Shown piece by piece: positions 1 to 9,169 of a stretch of DNA of 64,000 nucleotides. This stretch comes from Micromonospora saelicesensis (GTDB lineage: Bacteria > Actinomycetota > Actinomycetes > Mycobacteriales > Micromonosporaceae). The DNA lies in assembly GCF_900091575.1 (NCBI RefSeq), contig NZ_FMCR01000006.1:62001-126000 (forward strand), in the 5' to 3' direction. A program made the translations under genes and the position numbers. How positions within the stretch are numbered: the first letter of the stretch is position 1; every line of letters starts with the position of its first letter. A model generated the notes under the pieces. That model was not told the origin of the DNA. It saw nothing but the letters and a program-made list of their open reading frames with translations, and ran no database searches.

Positions 1-677
1 CCGGAGCGGTGCACCTGGATGCGGATGCCGTCGAGCTTCACGTCGACCACCGCCGGCGTGCCGGTCGCGGCGAGCGCCTCGTCGACCGAAGGGGCGCTCT
101 GCGCGAGCATCGGCGCCAGCGGGCGGCCGACCTGTAGACCGAACTCGGCCAACTCGGCGGCCCCTCCGGCCAGCGCGGCCACCGCCACGGCCCGGAGGTC
201 ACCGGCGAGCAACAGCGCCCGGCGGACCGCCGCCACCGGCACCTCGGCGGCCCGGGCCACCGCGTCCGCGAGGAGCCCGGCCTGGGCGCCCTGCCGTAGC
301 TCGCCACTGAACAGGCCGGTGAGCAGCCGCTGCTCGTCGGCCGTCGCCGCCGCGTAGAGGGCGCCGAGCAGCGCCCGACGCCGAGCCTGTGAGCCCGAGC
401 CGTGCACCGCGGCGATCTGCGCGATGGCCGCGTCCACGGCGGCCACCGTCAACGTCGGCTCGGCGGCCGGTGGCGGCAGGTCACGCAGGCTCGCGTAGCC
501 GACCCCGGTCTGCCGTTGGCGCAGCTCACCGGCGAGATAGCCGGCGCCGGGCTCGACCTCGCCGGGGTCGAGCCGGCGCAGCGCGTCAGCGAGCAGCTCC
601 ACCTTGGCCCGTCGGCCGCTGGTGGCGCCGACGGCGGCGGAAGTGGCTGCCAGATCGAGGAACCGCACGCAGCTCAT
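1..677 (-). CDS. ligB: ATP-dependent DNA ligase (5' part; runs off window start)
   Basis: Encodes the first 225 residues of an ATP-dependent DNA ligase, which seals nicks through a lysyl-AMP intermediate. The visible part is the N-terminal DNA-binding domain (starts MSCVRFLDLAATSAAVG) followed by the start of the nucleotidyltransferase domain. Motif I, KLDGIR, has its adenylated lysine at about residue 214. The ATG at 677 gives the usual spacing from N-terminus to motif I for LigB-type actinobacterial ligases. The remaining half (motifs III-VI, OB domain) lies outside the window. These enzymes accompany the essential NAD ligase LigA and are thought to act in repair. The family call is firm; the symbol is by homology recall. 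Confidence 0.9.
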   Translation of the reverse strand, partial: MSCVRFLDLAATSAAVGATSGRRAKVELLADALRRLDPGEVEPGAGYLAGELRQRQTGVGYASLRDLPPPAAEPTLTVAAVDAAIAQIAAVHGSGSQARRRALLGALYAAATADEQRLLTGLFSGELRQGAQAGLLADAVARAAEVPVAAVRRALLLAGDLRAVAVAALAGGAAELAEFGLQVGRPLAPMLAQSAPSVDEALAATGTPAVVDVKLDGIRIQVHRS

Positions 678-692
678 CCTGCCAGTCACCTC

Positions 693-730
693 CGACACCG
701 CCCGGGCATTGCCGTGCCCGGGCGGTGTCG
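693..730 (-). terminator. Perfect 16-bp hairpin, terminator-like
   Basis: Arms 693-708 and 715-730 (cgacaccgcccgggca and its exact complement) enclose a 6-nt loop. It lies 40 nt past the stop of the small gene ending at 770 and just before the ligase start, so it probably ends the small gene's transcript and insulates the ligase. No T-run follows, as is common in GC-rich actinobacteria. Confidence 0.7.
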
Positions 731-769
731 GCAGGGTGCCGCCCACTCACGCGGACGACGGATCAGGGC

Positions 770-976
770 CTAGGCGGAGACGGGTTCCTCGATGCGCAAT
801 CCTCGGGCCCGGACCTCGCCGGCGACCCGGGAGAGCACCGAGTCGAGGGCGACCAGTGCGGCGGAGAGCTCACCGAGCTGTTCGTTGAGCGTGTCCTCGG
901 ACCACGCGGAGACATCGACATCTCCCAGCGCGCTGACAGCGGCCCCCAACCGGGCCATCACCTCGTTCGTACTCAT
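770..976 (-). CDS. Small hypothetical protein, 68 aa
   Basis: I do not recognise this protein. It starts MSTNEVMARLGAAVSALGDV and is largely helical, with an Ala/Leu/Val-rich core, acidic patches and no membrane segment. The stretch around ALDSVLSRVAGEVRARG faintly resembles the helical N-terminus of DUF222/HNH proteins, but no HNH domain follows, so it may be a remnant or an unrelated small protein. ATG at 976 was chosen. It is a single gene between the M20 peptidase and the ligase with its own downstream hairpin, which argues that it is expressed. Confidence 0.5.
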   Translation of the reverse strand: MSTNEVMARLGAAVSALGDVDVSAWSEDTLNEQLGELSAALVALDSVLSRVAGEVRARGLRIEEPVSA

Positions 977-1053
977 GTACGAAAGGCTATAACAGCCGAC
1001 CATCCGACACGCCGTAAACTCCCAGATCAGGCCCAAAGTTGCCGTTCTGACAC

Positions 1054-2421
1054 CTAACCGCCGACCGCCGCCACGTTGCGCAGGAGAAGCGCCTCGGCGA
1101 GGCAGACCCGGGCGAACTCCCCCAGGTGCAGACTCTCGTTCGGGCCGTGCGCGCGGGCGTGCGGGTCCTCCACACCGGTCACCAGGATGGCCGCCTTCGG
1201 GAACATCTCCTGGAAGGTGGCGATGAACGGAATCGAGCCGCCGACGCCGATGTCCACCGGGGCGGTGCCGTCCCAGGCGGTCCGGAAGGCCGAACGGGCG
1301 GCGTCGAACATCGGCCCCGACGCGTCGATCACGCACGGGTCGCCGTCGTGTTCGAAGGTGACAGTCACCTGCGCACCCCACGGCGCGTGCTGCTCCAGGT
1401 GCGCGCGCAGCGCCGCGTACGCCCGCTTGGGGTCGTCGCCCGGGGCGAGGCGGACGCTGAGCTTCGCCTTCGCGGCCGGGACCAGGGCGTTCGGCGCCTC
1501 GCTGGTGGACGGCGCGTCCATACCGAGGATGGCCAGCGCCGGCTTGGTCCAGAGCCGGTCGGTGATCCGGCCGGTGCCGATGAACTGCACGCCGTCCGCG
1601 AGCCCCGCCTCGGCCCGGACCCGGTCCTCCGGGTAGTCGACGGTGGCGCCCTCCCGGCCGACGAGGCCGTCCACTGCCACGTCACCGGCGTCGTCGTGCA
1701 GCGTCGCCAACAGCCGGACCAGCGCGGTGAGCGCGTCCGGCACGGCGCCGCCGAACATGCCGCTGTGCACCGCGTGGTCCAGCGTGCGCACCTCGACGAA
1801 GCAGTTGACGATGCCCCGCAGCGAGGTGGTCAACGCCGGTACGCCGATGTCCCAGTTGCCGGAGTCGGCGATGACGATGACGTCGGAGGTGAGCTCGTCG
1901 CGGTGCTCGGCCAGCAGTTGCTCCAGCGAGTCGGAGCCGTACTCCTCCTCGCCCTCGATGAAGAGGACCACGCCGACCGGCAGCGCGTCACCGTACGCGC
2001 GCAGCGCCGCGACGTGCGCCATGATGCCGGCCTTGTCGTCGGCCGCGCCCCGGGCGTAGAGCCGGCCGTCCCGTTCCACCGGCTCGAACGGGTCGGACTC
2101 CCACAGCGACCGGTCGCCGACCGGCTGGACGTCGTGGTGGGCGTAGAGCAGCACGGTGGGCGCGCCGGGCGGGGCGGCCCGACGGCCGATCACCGCCGGC
2201 TGGCCGCCGGATCGCACGATGTCGACGTCCAGGCCACAGCCGCGCAGCAGCTCGGCGACCGCCTCGGCGGAGCGTTCCACGTGCGAGTGGTCGAAGCCCT
2301 CGAAGGCGATGCCGGGGATGCGGACGAGGCGCTCCAGGTCGGCCCGGACGCTGGGCATCTCCCGCTCGACGGCGGCCCGCACCTCGGACTCGGACATGAT
2401 CGGTGAGGTCATGACCGGCAT
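1054..2421 (-). CDS. M20 family metallopeptidase (dipeptidase)
   Basis: Zinc-dependent M20/M25/M40 peptidase of about 455 aa, cytoplasmic, expected to hydrolyse dipeptides or similar short substrates. Metal-site motifs are visible: YAHHDVQPVG (residues 93-102, with the H-x-D pair), GRLYARGAADDKAG (about 119-132) and FIEGEEEYGS (about 154-163, catalytic and metal glutamates). Length fits the dipeptidase subgroup. Start may be ATG 2421 or ATG 2412; both precede conserved sequence. It lies 12 bp after the M48 protease gene, so the two are probably cotranscribed. Confidence 0.9.
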   Translation of the reverse strand: MPVMTSPIMSESEVRAAVEREMPSVRADLERLVRIPGIAFEGFDHSHVERSAEAVAELLRGCGLDVDIVRSGGQPAVIGRRAAPPGAPTVLLYAHHDVQPVGDRSLWESDPFEPVERDGRLYARGAADDKAGIMAHVAALRAYGDALPVGVVLFIEGEEEYGSDSLEQLLAEHRDELTSDVIVIADSGNWDIGVPALTTSLRGIVNCFVEVRTLDHAVHSGMFGGAVPDALTALVRLLATLHDDAGDVAVDGLVGREGATVDYPEDRVRAEAGLADGVQFIGTGRITDRLWTKPALAILGMDAPSTSEAPNALVPAAKAKLSVRLAPGDDPKRAYAALRAHLEQHAPWGAQVTVTFEHDGDPCVIDASGPMFDAARSAFRTAWDGTAPVDIGVGGSIPFIATFQEMFPKAAILVTGVEDPHARAHGPNESLHLGEFARVCLAEALLLRNVAAVGG

Positions 2422-2433
2422 CGTATGCCGGCC

Positions 2434-3579
2434 TTACCGGGGCGTGCCGGCGGAGCCCGTACCGTCACCGCTGTCCGCGGGGCCGGCGCCGGCCCGCGCG
2501 CCCGGTGCGGCCCGCCCGGCGCGGTGTGCGCGGCCCGCCGCCTCGGTGGCCGCGTCCATCCAGGAACGGGCCCGACCGGCGGTGCCGCCCACCCACTCGC
2601 CGACGTCGCTCGCGCCGTCGCCGAGCCGGCGCAGCAACCCGACCAGTGGGTCGGTGGACCGGCTGAACTCCTCCCGGTACGACTCGGCCGCCGCCTTGAT
2701 CTCCTCCGACACGCTTGTCGAGCTGTCGTCCTCGCGGCGGGGGTAGTCCCCGGCCAGCACCTGCCCGTACGCCCCGGAGTCGATCCACTGGCGCAGCGAC
2801 GCCGCGCGCGCCACCGGCACCGGATGGGTGCTCCACGCGGTCATCCGGATCTTGTGCAGGCTGTCGCGCAGGTCGCCGCCACCGGAGTACTCGGCGGCCT
2901 GCTCCAGGAAGGCGGTGGTGTCGACCTGGGACAGGTCACCGCCACCGGCGAGCTTCATCAGCAGCCGCAGCGCGGCGGCCGGGTCCTGCCCGGCGAGCAG
3001 GCCGGCCCGGTCGGCGGAGAGTTCCGCCTTGCGCCACCACTCCAGCATCGCAGCGATGATGGCGCGCAGCGCGATCGCGCCGACCGGCAACCAGCTCAGG
3101 TTGGCCGCCCACCGGGTGAGGATCATGAGCATGGTCTTGTAGACCGCGTGCCCGCTGCCCACGTGCCCCAACTCGTGGCCGAGCAGGCAGCGCAGCTCGT
3201 CCTCGTCGAGTTGCTGCACGCAGGCGGAGTTCAGCACGATGAACGGCCGCTCCAGCCCGACCGCCTCGGCGCCCAACCAGGGCGACTGGGTCACGTACAG
3301 CTCGGGCAGTTCGGCCACGTCGAGCGCCGCCGCGGCCTCGGTGTAGCGCTGCCACACCGCCGGGTACTGCCGGTGGTCGACCCGGATGCCGGAGGCCAGC
3401 ACGGACAGCCGGAACCCCCGCTCGTTCCACATCCCGAAGAACGCCCGCACCACGTCGTCGAAACCACGCAGCTCACGCAGCGCGACCAGGGCACCCCGGT
3501 CGGCCGGATGCTCCCAGGCCCGCGAGCTGATGCCGGTGAGGGTGATCCGACGCCGCGCTGGCGCGTCCGCTGCCGTCAT
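2434..3579 (-). CDS. M48 family zinc metalloprotease
   Basis: Protein of 381 aa with the M48 zinc motif HELGH at residues 135-139 and the third ligand glutamate in KAELSADRAG (about E186). Two hydrophobic segments follow the motif (about 147-180), so it is probably membrane-associated, like HtpX-type proteases that degrade membrane or surface proteins. The C-terminal 40 residues are Ala/Gly/Arg-rich and disordered-looking. ATG at 3579 is preceded by a GGGGAG ribosome site 5-6 nt away; the open frame reaches 3765 but conserved sequence starts here. Its substrate cannot be told. Confidence 0.88.
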   Translation of the reverse strand: MTAADAPARRRITLTGISSRAWEHPADRGALVALRELRGFDDVVRAFFGMWNERGFRLSVLASGIRVDHRQYPAVWQRYTEAAAALDVAELPELYVTQSPWLGAEAVGLERPFIVLNSACVQQLDEDELRCLLGHELGHVGSGHAVYKTMLMILTRWAANLSWLPVGAIALRAIIAAMLEWWRKAELSADRAGLLAGQDPAAALRLLMKLAGGGDLSQVDTTAFLEQAAEYSGGGDLRDSLHKIRMTAWSTHPVPVARAASLRQWIDSGAYGQVLAGDYPRREDDSSTSVSEEIKAAAESYREEFSRSTDPLVGLLRRLGDGASDVGEWVGGTAGRARSWMDAATEAAGRAHRAGRAAPGARAGAGPADSGDGTGSAGTPR

Positions 3580-3646
3580 GGTGGCTCCCCGTTCGCCGTA
3601 GCTCTCCGCATCGTGCCGCAGTCGGTGGCCCACGTCCATGCCCCGC

Positions 3647-4261
3647 TCAGCGGAGTCGCACGTAGTACCGGTCCGCGTCGTACGGCAGTGTCGGCGCGCC
3701 ATCCACCAACAGGTCGGCGTGGGTCGCGGTCTCGTCGACGGCGAAGTGCGCCCGCTCCCCGTCATGCCAGCGGCGCAGCTCGGGCAGGATCTCCGGCCCG
3801 TCCCGGGCGACCGCGCGAGCCAGCCGCAGCGACGCGGGCGCGGTGACGAACACGGCCAGCGTCAGCTCCGGCCGGACGACCGCCCGGGCGGCGCTGACCC
3901 CCTCGACCACCAGCACCGGAGCCACCGGCACCGAAACCGGCCGGGGCAGAAAACACTGCCGGACCCAGCTGTACCGCCGATAGGCGCCCGGCTCCCCGAC
4001 GCGCAGCGGGGCGAGCACCCCCTCGTCGAGCCGGGGCCAGAAGGTGACCTGGTCGTCCCACCCGTCGAGCAGGTCGTCGGTGTGCACCACCGGCGGTCGG
4101 CCGCCGAGCGGCCCCGCCAGGGCATCCGCGAGCCGCGCCGCGAACCGGCTCTTACCCGCGCCGCTCGGCCCGTCGACCGCGACCAGCCGGGTCCGCCCCA
4201 ACCGCGCCGGGCCCGCGAGCACCCGACGAGCCAGTTCGGCGTACGCCTCGACAACCGCCAC
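3647..4261 (-). CDS. Uridine kinase-like P-loop kinase
   Basis: P-loop kinase with Walker A VDGPSGAGKS and a downstream LVVEGVSA strand, the layout of uridine kinase/phosphoribulokinase-like proteins annotated in actinobacteria as uridine kinase. It would phosphorylate a nucleoside or similar small molecule. The start is uncertain: GTG 4261 gives a compact enzyme of about 204 aa; ATG 4396 or GTG codons further up would add a Pro/Gly-rich leader with no conserved look. It lies 67 bp upstream of the M48 gene on the same strand. The fold is sure, the substrate is not. Confidence 0.7.
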   Translation of the reverse strand: MAVVEAYAELARRVLAGPARLGRTRLVAVDGPSGAGKSRFAARLADALAGPLGGRPPVVHTDDLLDGWDDQVTFWPRLDEGVLAPLRVGEPGAYRRYSWVRQCFLPRPVSVPVAPVLVVEGVSAARAVVRPELTLAVFVTAPASLRLARAVARDGPEILPELRRWHDGERAHFAVDETATHADLLVDGAPTLPYDADRYYVRLR

Positions 4262-4560
4262 GGTCGGCCCGCCAGTTCCCGGGTTCAGCGCAGCCTCCCG
4301 TGGTGCATGACCGAAGTATGCCGCCACCGCTGCTGGCGGGGTGATCGACTCCGGTTCATCGACGCCGCGGTACCCCTGTCGGTCCGTGTCGATCATGCCG
4401 ATCGGGGGGCCGAGGTGGGCCACGGTGACACCTCCGGCTGACCGTCCTGGCCGGCCATCGTCACGTCCGGGGGAATTGGTGCGGCGACGGGTGACGGGCG
4501 GCCCGTTCGCCGCCCGGGGTGCCACCGAATCGGCATGATCGGGTGGTGCTCCGAGACGTA

Positions 4561-4962
4561 ATGAGCCCCGGTATAGATGCCCTACTCGAACAGGCCCGCG
4601 CCGGGCTGCACCGACTGACTCCGCAGCAGACCGTCGAGGCGGTCCGCGGCGGTGCGCTGCTGGTCGACACCCGTACCGACCTACAGCGCCGCGAACAGGG
4701 CGACCTGCCGGGCGCGGTCGTCATCGACCGGACCGTACTGGAGTGGCGCCTCGATCCGGCCAGCGCCTGGCGGATCCCCGAGGCCACCGGGTACGACCGG
4801 GAGATCATCCTGGTGTGCCGACAGGGTTACAGCTCCAGCCTGGCCGCCGCCAGCCTGCAGACCCTCGGGCTGCGCCGGGCCACGGACATGATCGGCGGCG
4901 TGGACGCCTGGCTCGCCGCCGGCCTGCCCACCACCGACCGTCCCGCCGACATCCGCCCCTGA
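4561..4962 (+). CDS. Rhodanese-like domain protein
   Basis: Single rhodanese domain, 133 aa. The cysteine loop CRQGYSSS (about residues 84-91) is the active-site cradle that carries persulfide sulfur, and the LLVDTRTD strand near residue 37 is typical of the fold. The partner and sulfur acceptor are unknown. ATG 4561 (MSPGIDALLEQ) is preferred over codons nearer 4519-4546 because it begins the helix that precedes the domain. The gene stands alone, divergent from the kinase/protease run. Confidence 0.85.
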   Translation: MSPGIDALLEQARAGLHRLTPQQTVEAVRGGALLVDTRTDLQRREQGDLPGAVVIDRTVLEWRLDPASAWRIPEATGYDREIILVCRQGYSSSLAAASLQTLGLRRATDMIGGVDAWLAAGLPTTDRPADIRP

Positions 4963-5010
4963 CTCCCCCGACCCTGCCCCTCAGGTTCCGTCCCGGGCCG
5001 TCGGTCTGCG

Positions 5011-5090
5011 CAAGATCGCACTCGATCCAGGAAACAGGCCCCTCCTCGCGCGGACGAGGCCCCTGAAACAACGATCGAGCACGATCATGC
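5011..5090. repeat. GATC-bearing imperfect palindrome, set A copy 1
   Basis: Outer arms gatcgcactcgatc (5014-5027) and gatcgagcacgatc (5073-5086) pair with two mismatches. Inner arms around caggcccctc (5035-5044) and gaggcccctg (5056-5065) also pair with two mismatches. The element sits between the converging ends of the rhodanese gene and cobQ and shares the aagatcgc core with the elements at 9646 and 59463. Confidence 0.6.
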
Positions 5091-5217
5091 GGGAGTGGTG
5101 ACGCCCGGCGGGCCCCCCGACTGGCGACCGGCTGGCGACCGGCTCAAGAGCACGCCTCGCTGCCCGGGCGCGGCCTCCCGCCCCACGCTCCGCATGGGAC
5201 GGTGGACCGGCCAAGGG

Positions 5218-6756
5218 TCAGGACGGGGCGCCGGGTGGGATGAAGGGGAGGTCGGCGGGTGGGCCGGCTTCGATGAGACGCCAGAGGGCATCGGTGTCCA
5301 GGTGTTCCTCGACCAGGTCGCCGAGCAGGTCGAGTGAGCGCTCCCGGGCGGCGGCGAAGCTGGTGGCCGGCGCGACCCGGAACCCGCTGCGGCCGGCCAG
5401 GCGAGCCGCCTCGGTGAGGAACCATCGGCGGAACTCGTCGGACTCGAACGCCCCGTGCCAGTGCGTGCCGTGCACCACGCCGAGCACCCCACCCTCCCCG
5501 ACACCGTCGTCGCTGGTCAGCAGCGGGGTCAGGCTCGGGTCGGCCTGAGAGACGTACCCGTGGTGGATCTCGTAGCCCCGCACCGGGACGCCACCGTGAC
5601 CGGTGCCCACCGACTGCCGGACGGTCTTGCGCGGATCGAAGGTGATGTCGATGGGCAGCAGACCGAGCCCCGGCACGCTGCCCTGCCGGCTCTCCACCGG
5701 ATCGTGGATGGCGCGGCCGAGCATCTGGAAACCGCCGCAGAGGCCGAGCAGGGGCTTGCCGGCCGCCACATGGGTGGCCACCGCGTCGGCGAGACCGGTT
5801 TCGCGCAGCCACCGGAGGTCGGCGACGGTGGACTTGGAGCCGGGTAGGACGACCAGGTCGGCGGCGGCCAGCTCGGCCGGTTCGATGGTGAGGCGTACGC
5901 GGACGCCGGGCTCGGTGGCGAGCGCCTCCACGTCGGTGGCGTTGCTGATCCGGGGTAGGCGGACGACGGCCACGTCCAGCCATTCGCTGCCGTGCGGGGC
6001 GGCGGGTCGGCCGAGCACCCGGCCGTAGGCGAGTGAGTCCTCCGCGTCGAGCCACAGGTCGAGTGCCCAGGGCAGCACCCCGTACGTGGGGCGGCCGGTG
6101 ACCTGACGCAGCATGTCCAGACCCGGCTGGAGCAGCCCGAGGTCGCCCCGGAACTTGTTGATCACGAATCCGGCGATCAGCGCCTGGTCGGCCGGGTCGA
6201 GCAGGGCCACGGTGCCGAACATCGAGGCGAAGACACCGCCCCGGTCGATGTCGCCGACGACGATGGTAGGCAGGTTGGCGTGCCGGGCCAGCCCCATGTT
6301 GACGTAGTCACCGGCCCGCAGGTTGATCTCCGCAGGGCTGCCGGCACCCTCGCAGATCACCACGTCGTACGTCTCGCGCAGCTCGGCCAGTGCGGCGTAC
6401 GCGGTCTCGGCGAGCCGGGGGCGTAGCTGCCGGAAGGTGCCCGCGGTGATCGTGTCGACCGCCTCGCCCAACAGCACCACCTGACTGGCCAGGTCGCTGC
6501 CCGGCTTGAGCAGCACCGGGTTGAACCGCAGGTCGGGTGCGAGCCCGCACGCTGCGGCCTGCATGGCCTGGGCGCGCCCGATCTCGCCGCCGCGCCCGTC
6601 CGGCCCGACGACCACCGCCGAGTTGTTCGACATGTTCTGCGCCTTGTACGGCGCCACCTTCACGCCCTGCCGGTGCAGCCAACGACAGATGCCGGCGGTG
6701 AGCACGCTCTTGCCGGCGTCGGACGTCGTGCCGGCCACCAGCAGCCCGCCGCTCAC
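5218..6756 (-). CDS. cobQ: Cobyric acid synthase
   Basis: Glutamine-dependent amidotransferase that amidates the b, d, e and g side chains of adenosylcobyrinic acid diamide in cobalamin synthesis. The 512-aa product has the N-terminal dethiobiotin-synthetase-like ATPase ([11 protein letters not shown] at about 7-17, then KAQNMSNNS) and a C-terminal class I glutaminase-like domain with [12 protein letters not shown], whose Cys is the nucleophile, and a late HWHG histidine. GTG 6756 is chosen because GGGGGAG lies just upstream and it overlaps the cobD stop by 4 bp (GTGA), implying translational coupling. Longer in-frame starts lack conservation. Confidence 0.95.
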   Translation of the reverse strand: MSGGLLVAGTTSDAGKSVLTAGICRWLHRQGVKVAPYKAQNMSNNSAVVVGPDGRGGEIGRAQAMQAAACGLAPDLRFNPVLLKPGSDLASQVVLLGEAVDTITAGTFRQLRPRLAETAYAALAELRETYDVVICEGAGSPAEINLRAGDYVNMGLARHANLPTIVVGDIDRGGVFASMFGTVALLDPADQALIAGFVINKFRGDLGLLQPGLDMLRQVTGRPTYGVLPWALDLWLDAEDSLAYGRVLGRPAAPHGSEWLDVAVVRLPRISNATDVEALATEPGVRVRLTIEPAELAAADLVVLPGSKSTVADLRWLRETGLADAVATHVAAGKPLLGLCGGFQMLGRAIHDPVESRQGSVPGLGLLPIDITFDPRKTVRQSVGTGHGGVPVRGYEIHHGYVSQADPSLTPLLTSDDGVGEGGVLGVVHGTHWHGAFESDEFRRWFLTEAARLAGRSGFRVAPATSFAAARERSLDLLGDLVEEHLDTDALWRLIEAGPPADLPFIPPGAPS

Positions 6757-7832
6757 CGCCCACTCCCCCGCCGCACCCCGACGCCCCCGGCCACGCCAGC
6801 CAGCCCGCGCCCTCCGACCGCATCTGCCGGCCGTCGCCGACCCACCGCGCCGATCAGTGCACGCCTGCTCGCCGCGCCGACCAGCCGGCCGAGCGTCAGC
6901 GGGTACGCGGCGGCCAGCCCGACGGCGGCCAGGCCCACCGCGCCGGAGATCCGGGCGGCTCGCTTCAGGTGCCGAGCCTCCGGGCGGGGACCGTCGCCGA
7001 GGAACGGCCGCACCTCGGAGCGCCCGAAGTAGACGTTGCGACCACCGAGGCGGACCCCGAGCGCACCGGCCATCGCCGCCTCGCACTGACCGGCGTTGGG
7101 GCTCGGGTGGTCGTTGCGGTCCCGCCGCCACACCTGCCAGGCGCGCTGCCGGTCCCCGTGCGCGACCGGCGCGACGGCGATGGTGAGCAGCCCGGTCAGC
7201 CGGGACGGCACGAGGTTGAGTGCGTCGTCCAGCCGAGCGGCCGGCGTGCCGAACCGCGCGTAGCGCGTCGAGCGGTGCCCGACCATCGCATCGAGGGTGT
7301 TCGCCGCGCGGTAGCCCAGCAGCCCGGGCAGACCGGCGACCGCACCCCAGAGCAGCGGAGCGACCACCGCGTCGGAGGTGTTCTCCGCGACCGACTCGAC
7401 TGTGGCGCGGGCCAGCTCCGACTCACCCAGCGTCGACGGGTCCCGCCCGCAGAGGTGACCGAGGCGTCGCCGGGCGGCGGGCAGGTCACCGTCACGCAGC
7501 GTACGACCCATGACGGTCGCCTCGTGCCGTAGCGTGCGGCCGCCCAGCACGGTCCACGTGCCGGCCGCCACCAGCACCGCGCGGGTCACCGGCCGGTGCC
7601 GGGTAGCCGCCGCGGCGACCGCCCCGAGCAGCACCGGCCCACCGACGGCCAGCGCGGTGAATGCCGTACCCGCCGTTCGGTCGGGGCGGTAGAGGCGGCG
7701 CTCCAGCGCGCCCGCCGCCTGCCCGAAGCCGGCCACCGGGTGCCACCGGCGGGGGTCGCCGAGCACCCTGTCCAGCGCGTACCCGGCGAGCAGCCCCACC
7801 GCGTTCGCCATCGGCGCTGTCCGTCGCACCCG
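6753..7832 (-). CDS. cobD: Adenosylcobinamide-phosphate synthase
   Basis: Membrane enzyme (CobD/CbiB) that joins adenosylcobyric acid to aminopropanol phosphate. The sequence shows the typical N-terminal [19 protein letters not shown], several hydrophobic spans, and the conserved [17 protein letters not shown] and [16 protein letters not shown] blocks. Start GTG 7832 lies 8 nt after GGAGG; GTG 7838 and ATG 7811 are alternatives. First gene of the cobD-cobQ pair, overlapping cobQ by 4 bp. I found no cobalamin riboswitch sequence in the upstream 270 bp. Confidence 0.93.
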   Translation of the reverse strand, partial: RVRRTAPMANAVGLLAGYALDRVLGDPRRWHPVAGFGQAAGALERRLYRPDRTAGTAFTALAVGGPVLLGAVAAAATRHRPVTRAVLVAAGTWTVLGGRTLRHEATVMGRTLRDGDLPAARRRLGHLCGRDPSTLGESELARATVESVAENTSDAVVAPLLWGAVAGLPGLLGYRAANTLDAMVGHRSTRYARFGTPAARLDDALNLVPSRLTGLLTIAVAPVAHGDRQRAWQVWRRDRNDHPSPNAGQCEAAMAGALGVRLGGRNVYFGRSEVRPFLGDGPRPEARHLKRAARISGAVGLAAVGLAAAYPLTLGRLVGAASRRALIGAVGRRRPADAVGGRGLAGVAGGVGVRRGSGR

Positions 7833-8105
7833 CACCACCTCCGGCCGGCCAGCCTAGACGAGCATTCCGTGAACCAGCCCAACCCACGGCCTCGCACCGG
7901 CAACGGGAACCCGTGGAGTGAACAGGCAGACCAGCCCACCGACGCCCGTCACGCGGGGTGACGACGCTGGTCGCGCCGCCACCCCGCCCCCGTCGTGTCG
8001 CACCGCGCCGTGCCGGATGGTGCCGTTTCGCCGCAGCACCCGTGACCGAGACGGTGCCTTGGCCGGCTCGACCGCCGCCCAACCCGCGACGGCCGAGCCG
8101 ATCGG

Positions 8106-8912
8106 TCAGGCTGGCTGCGGGATCCGGCCCCGGCCACGCCGCCCTCGACCGGGCGGCGCCGGCTCCGGCTGCCCCTCGTCGGGCATCGGCCCCAACTCGA
8201 TGTCCAGGTCACCGTCGGCGTTGTCGTCGTCCGCCTCGGGCGGAGGGGCCAACTCGTCGTCGAGGTCCGGCGGAACGTCGGCCTGCCCGGCCTGCCCGGC
8301 CTGCCCGCCGCTCGCAAGCGCTCCGCCGTTACCGAAGACCCCGCCGCTCGGGGAGCTGTCGTCGCCCGCCGGGTCGTTGCCGAACGGGCTGGTCCGCAGC
8401 TCCGCGTAGTCGGGCAGCTCGAAGTCGTCGTCCAGCGGACGGTCGTCGGGCAGCACGGGCGCCTGCCCGGCCGGCACCGGCTCGGTGGGCTCGCCGTGCA
8501 CCCGGCTCTCGGCCTCCGCGTCCTCCACGGTGCTGGTCGCCATGCTCGGCCGGTTGCGCAGGAAGCGGGCGCGACCCCGGGACAGGTCGTGGCCGACGGC
8601 CACCGCCTCCAGCTCGTAGAGCGTGCGATGGTTACCGCCGTCGTCGGTCCAGTCGCGGGTGTAGAGCCGCCCGCAGACCACCACCGGATCGCCGACCATG
8701 ACGGAGGCCGCCACCCCCTCGGCGAGCTTGCGCCAGCAGTTGACGCGGACGCGGAGCGAATTGCCGTCAACCCAACGGCCGCTGTCCCGATCGAGTCGGC
8801 GGGCGGTCGAGGCGACCTTGAAGTTGGCCACCAAGGTGTTGCTCTGGGTCGTACGCCGCCACTCGGGCGTAGTCAGCACATTGCCGACGATTGTCACGTA
8901 AGTGTCGAACAT
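8106..8912 (-). CDS. ssb: Single-stranded DNA-binding protein, paralogue without the usual acidic tip
   Basis: N-terminal OB fold (residues 1-110: MFDTYVTIVGNVLTTPE, then the WVDGNSLRVRVNCWRKLAEG region and GRLYTRDW) typical of bacterial SSB. The rest of the 268 residues is a long acidic, Gly/Gln/Pro-rich linker with a GQAGQAGQ run. The C-terminus ends in RGRGRIPQPA rather than the conserved DDDIPF-like tip used by SSB to recruit partners. It is therefore probably an accessory SSB, as seen in actinobacteria with two ssb genes, rather than the replisome SSB encoded beside rpsF/rpsR. ATG 8912 has GGAGGG 4 nt upstream. Confidence 0.9.
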   Translation of the reverse strand: MFDTYVTIVGNVLTTPEWRRTTQSNTLVANFKVASTARRLDRDSGRWVDGNSLRVRVNCWRKLAEGVAASVMVGDPVVVCGRLYTRDWTDDGGNHRTLYELEAVAVGHDLSRGRARFLRNRPSMATSTVEDAEAESRVHGEPTEPVPAGQAPVLPDDRPLDDDFELPDYAELRTSPFGNDPAGDDSSPSGGVFGNGGALASGGQAGQAGQADVPPDLDDELAPPPEADDDNADGDLDIELGPMPDEGQPEPAPPGRGRRGRGRIPQPA

Positions 8913-9008
8913 CGTCCCTCCAGGGGGATCGGGGCCTGCCAGCGCGAGTCGACTCGATACCGAGCATCGACACTGGGGACGCCCTCCGTGAGCGCCCGTC
9001 CCCGACCT

Positions 9009-9035
9009 GTGGATGACGCACCCACCTGTGGACAA
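9009..9035 (-). promoter_or_regulatory. Two DnaA-box-like 9-mers upstream of ssb
   Basis: On the minus strand 9027-9035 reads ttgtccaca, the favoured actinobacterial DnaA box, and 9009-9017 reads tcatccaca. The two are 18 bp apart in the same orientation, about 100 bp upstream of the ssb start. They may link ssb expression to DnaA. Two sites are too few for an origin. Confidence 0.45.
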
Positions 9036-9169
9036 CGCCCTGATCACGCCCGGATGTGGTACGCCCGACCCGCCCGAGCTGCCGTCCACGGTTTCCCAGG
9101 CCACCCGAACTGGGTAAGGACTTGATCAACGCACCACCGACAGCTCCACGTCGACGAGAGGTCAGCGCC

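Noticed and set aside
7839-8105. Possible cobalamin riboswitch before cobD-cobQ
   Set aside because: The conserved B12-box and core sequences are not present on the minus strand by eye.
9009-9035. Replication origin
   Set aside because: Only two DnaA-like sites, no AT-rich unwinding region and no dnaA/dnaN neighbours.
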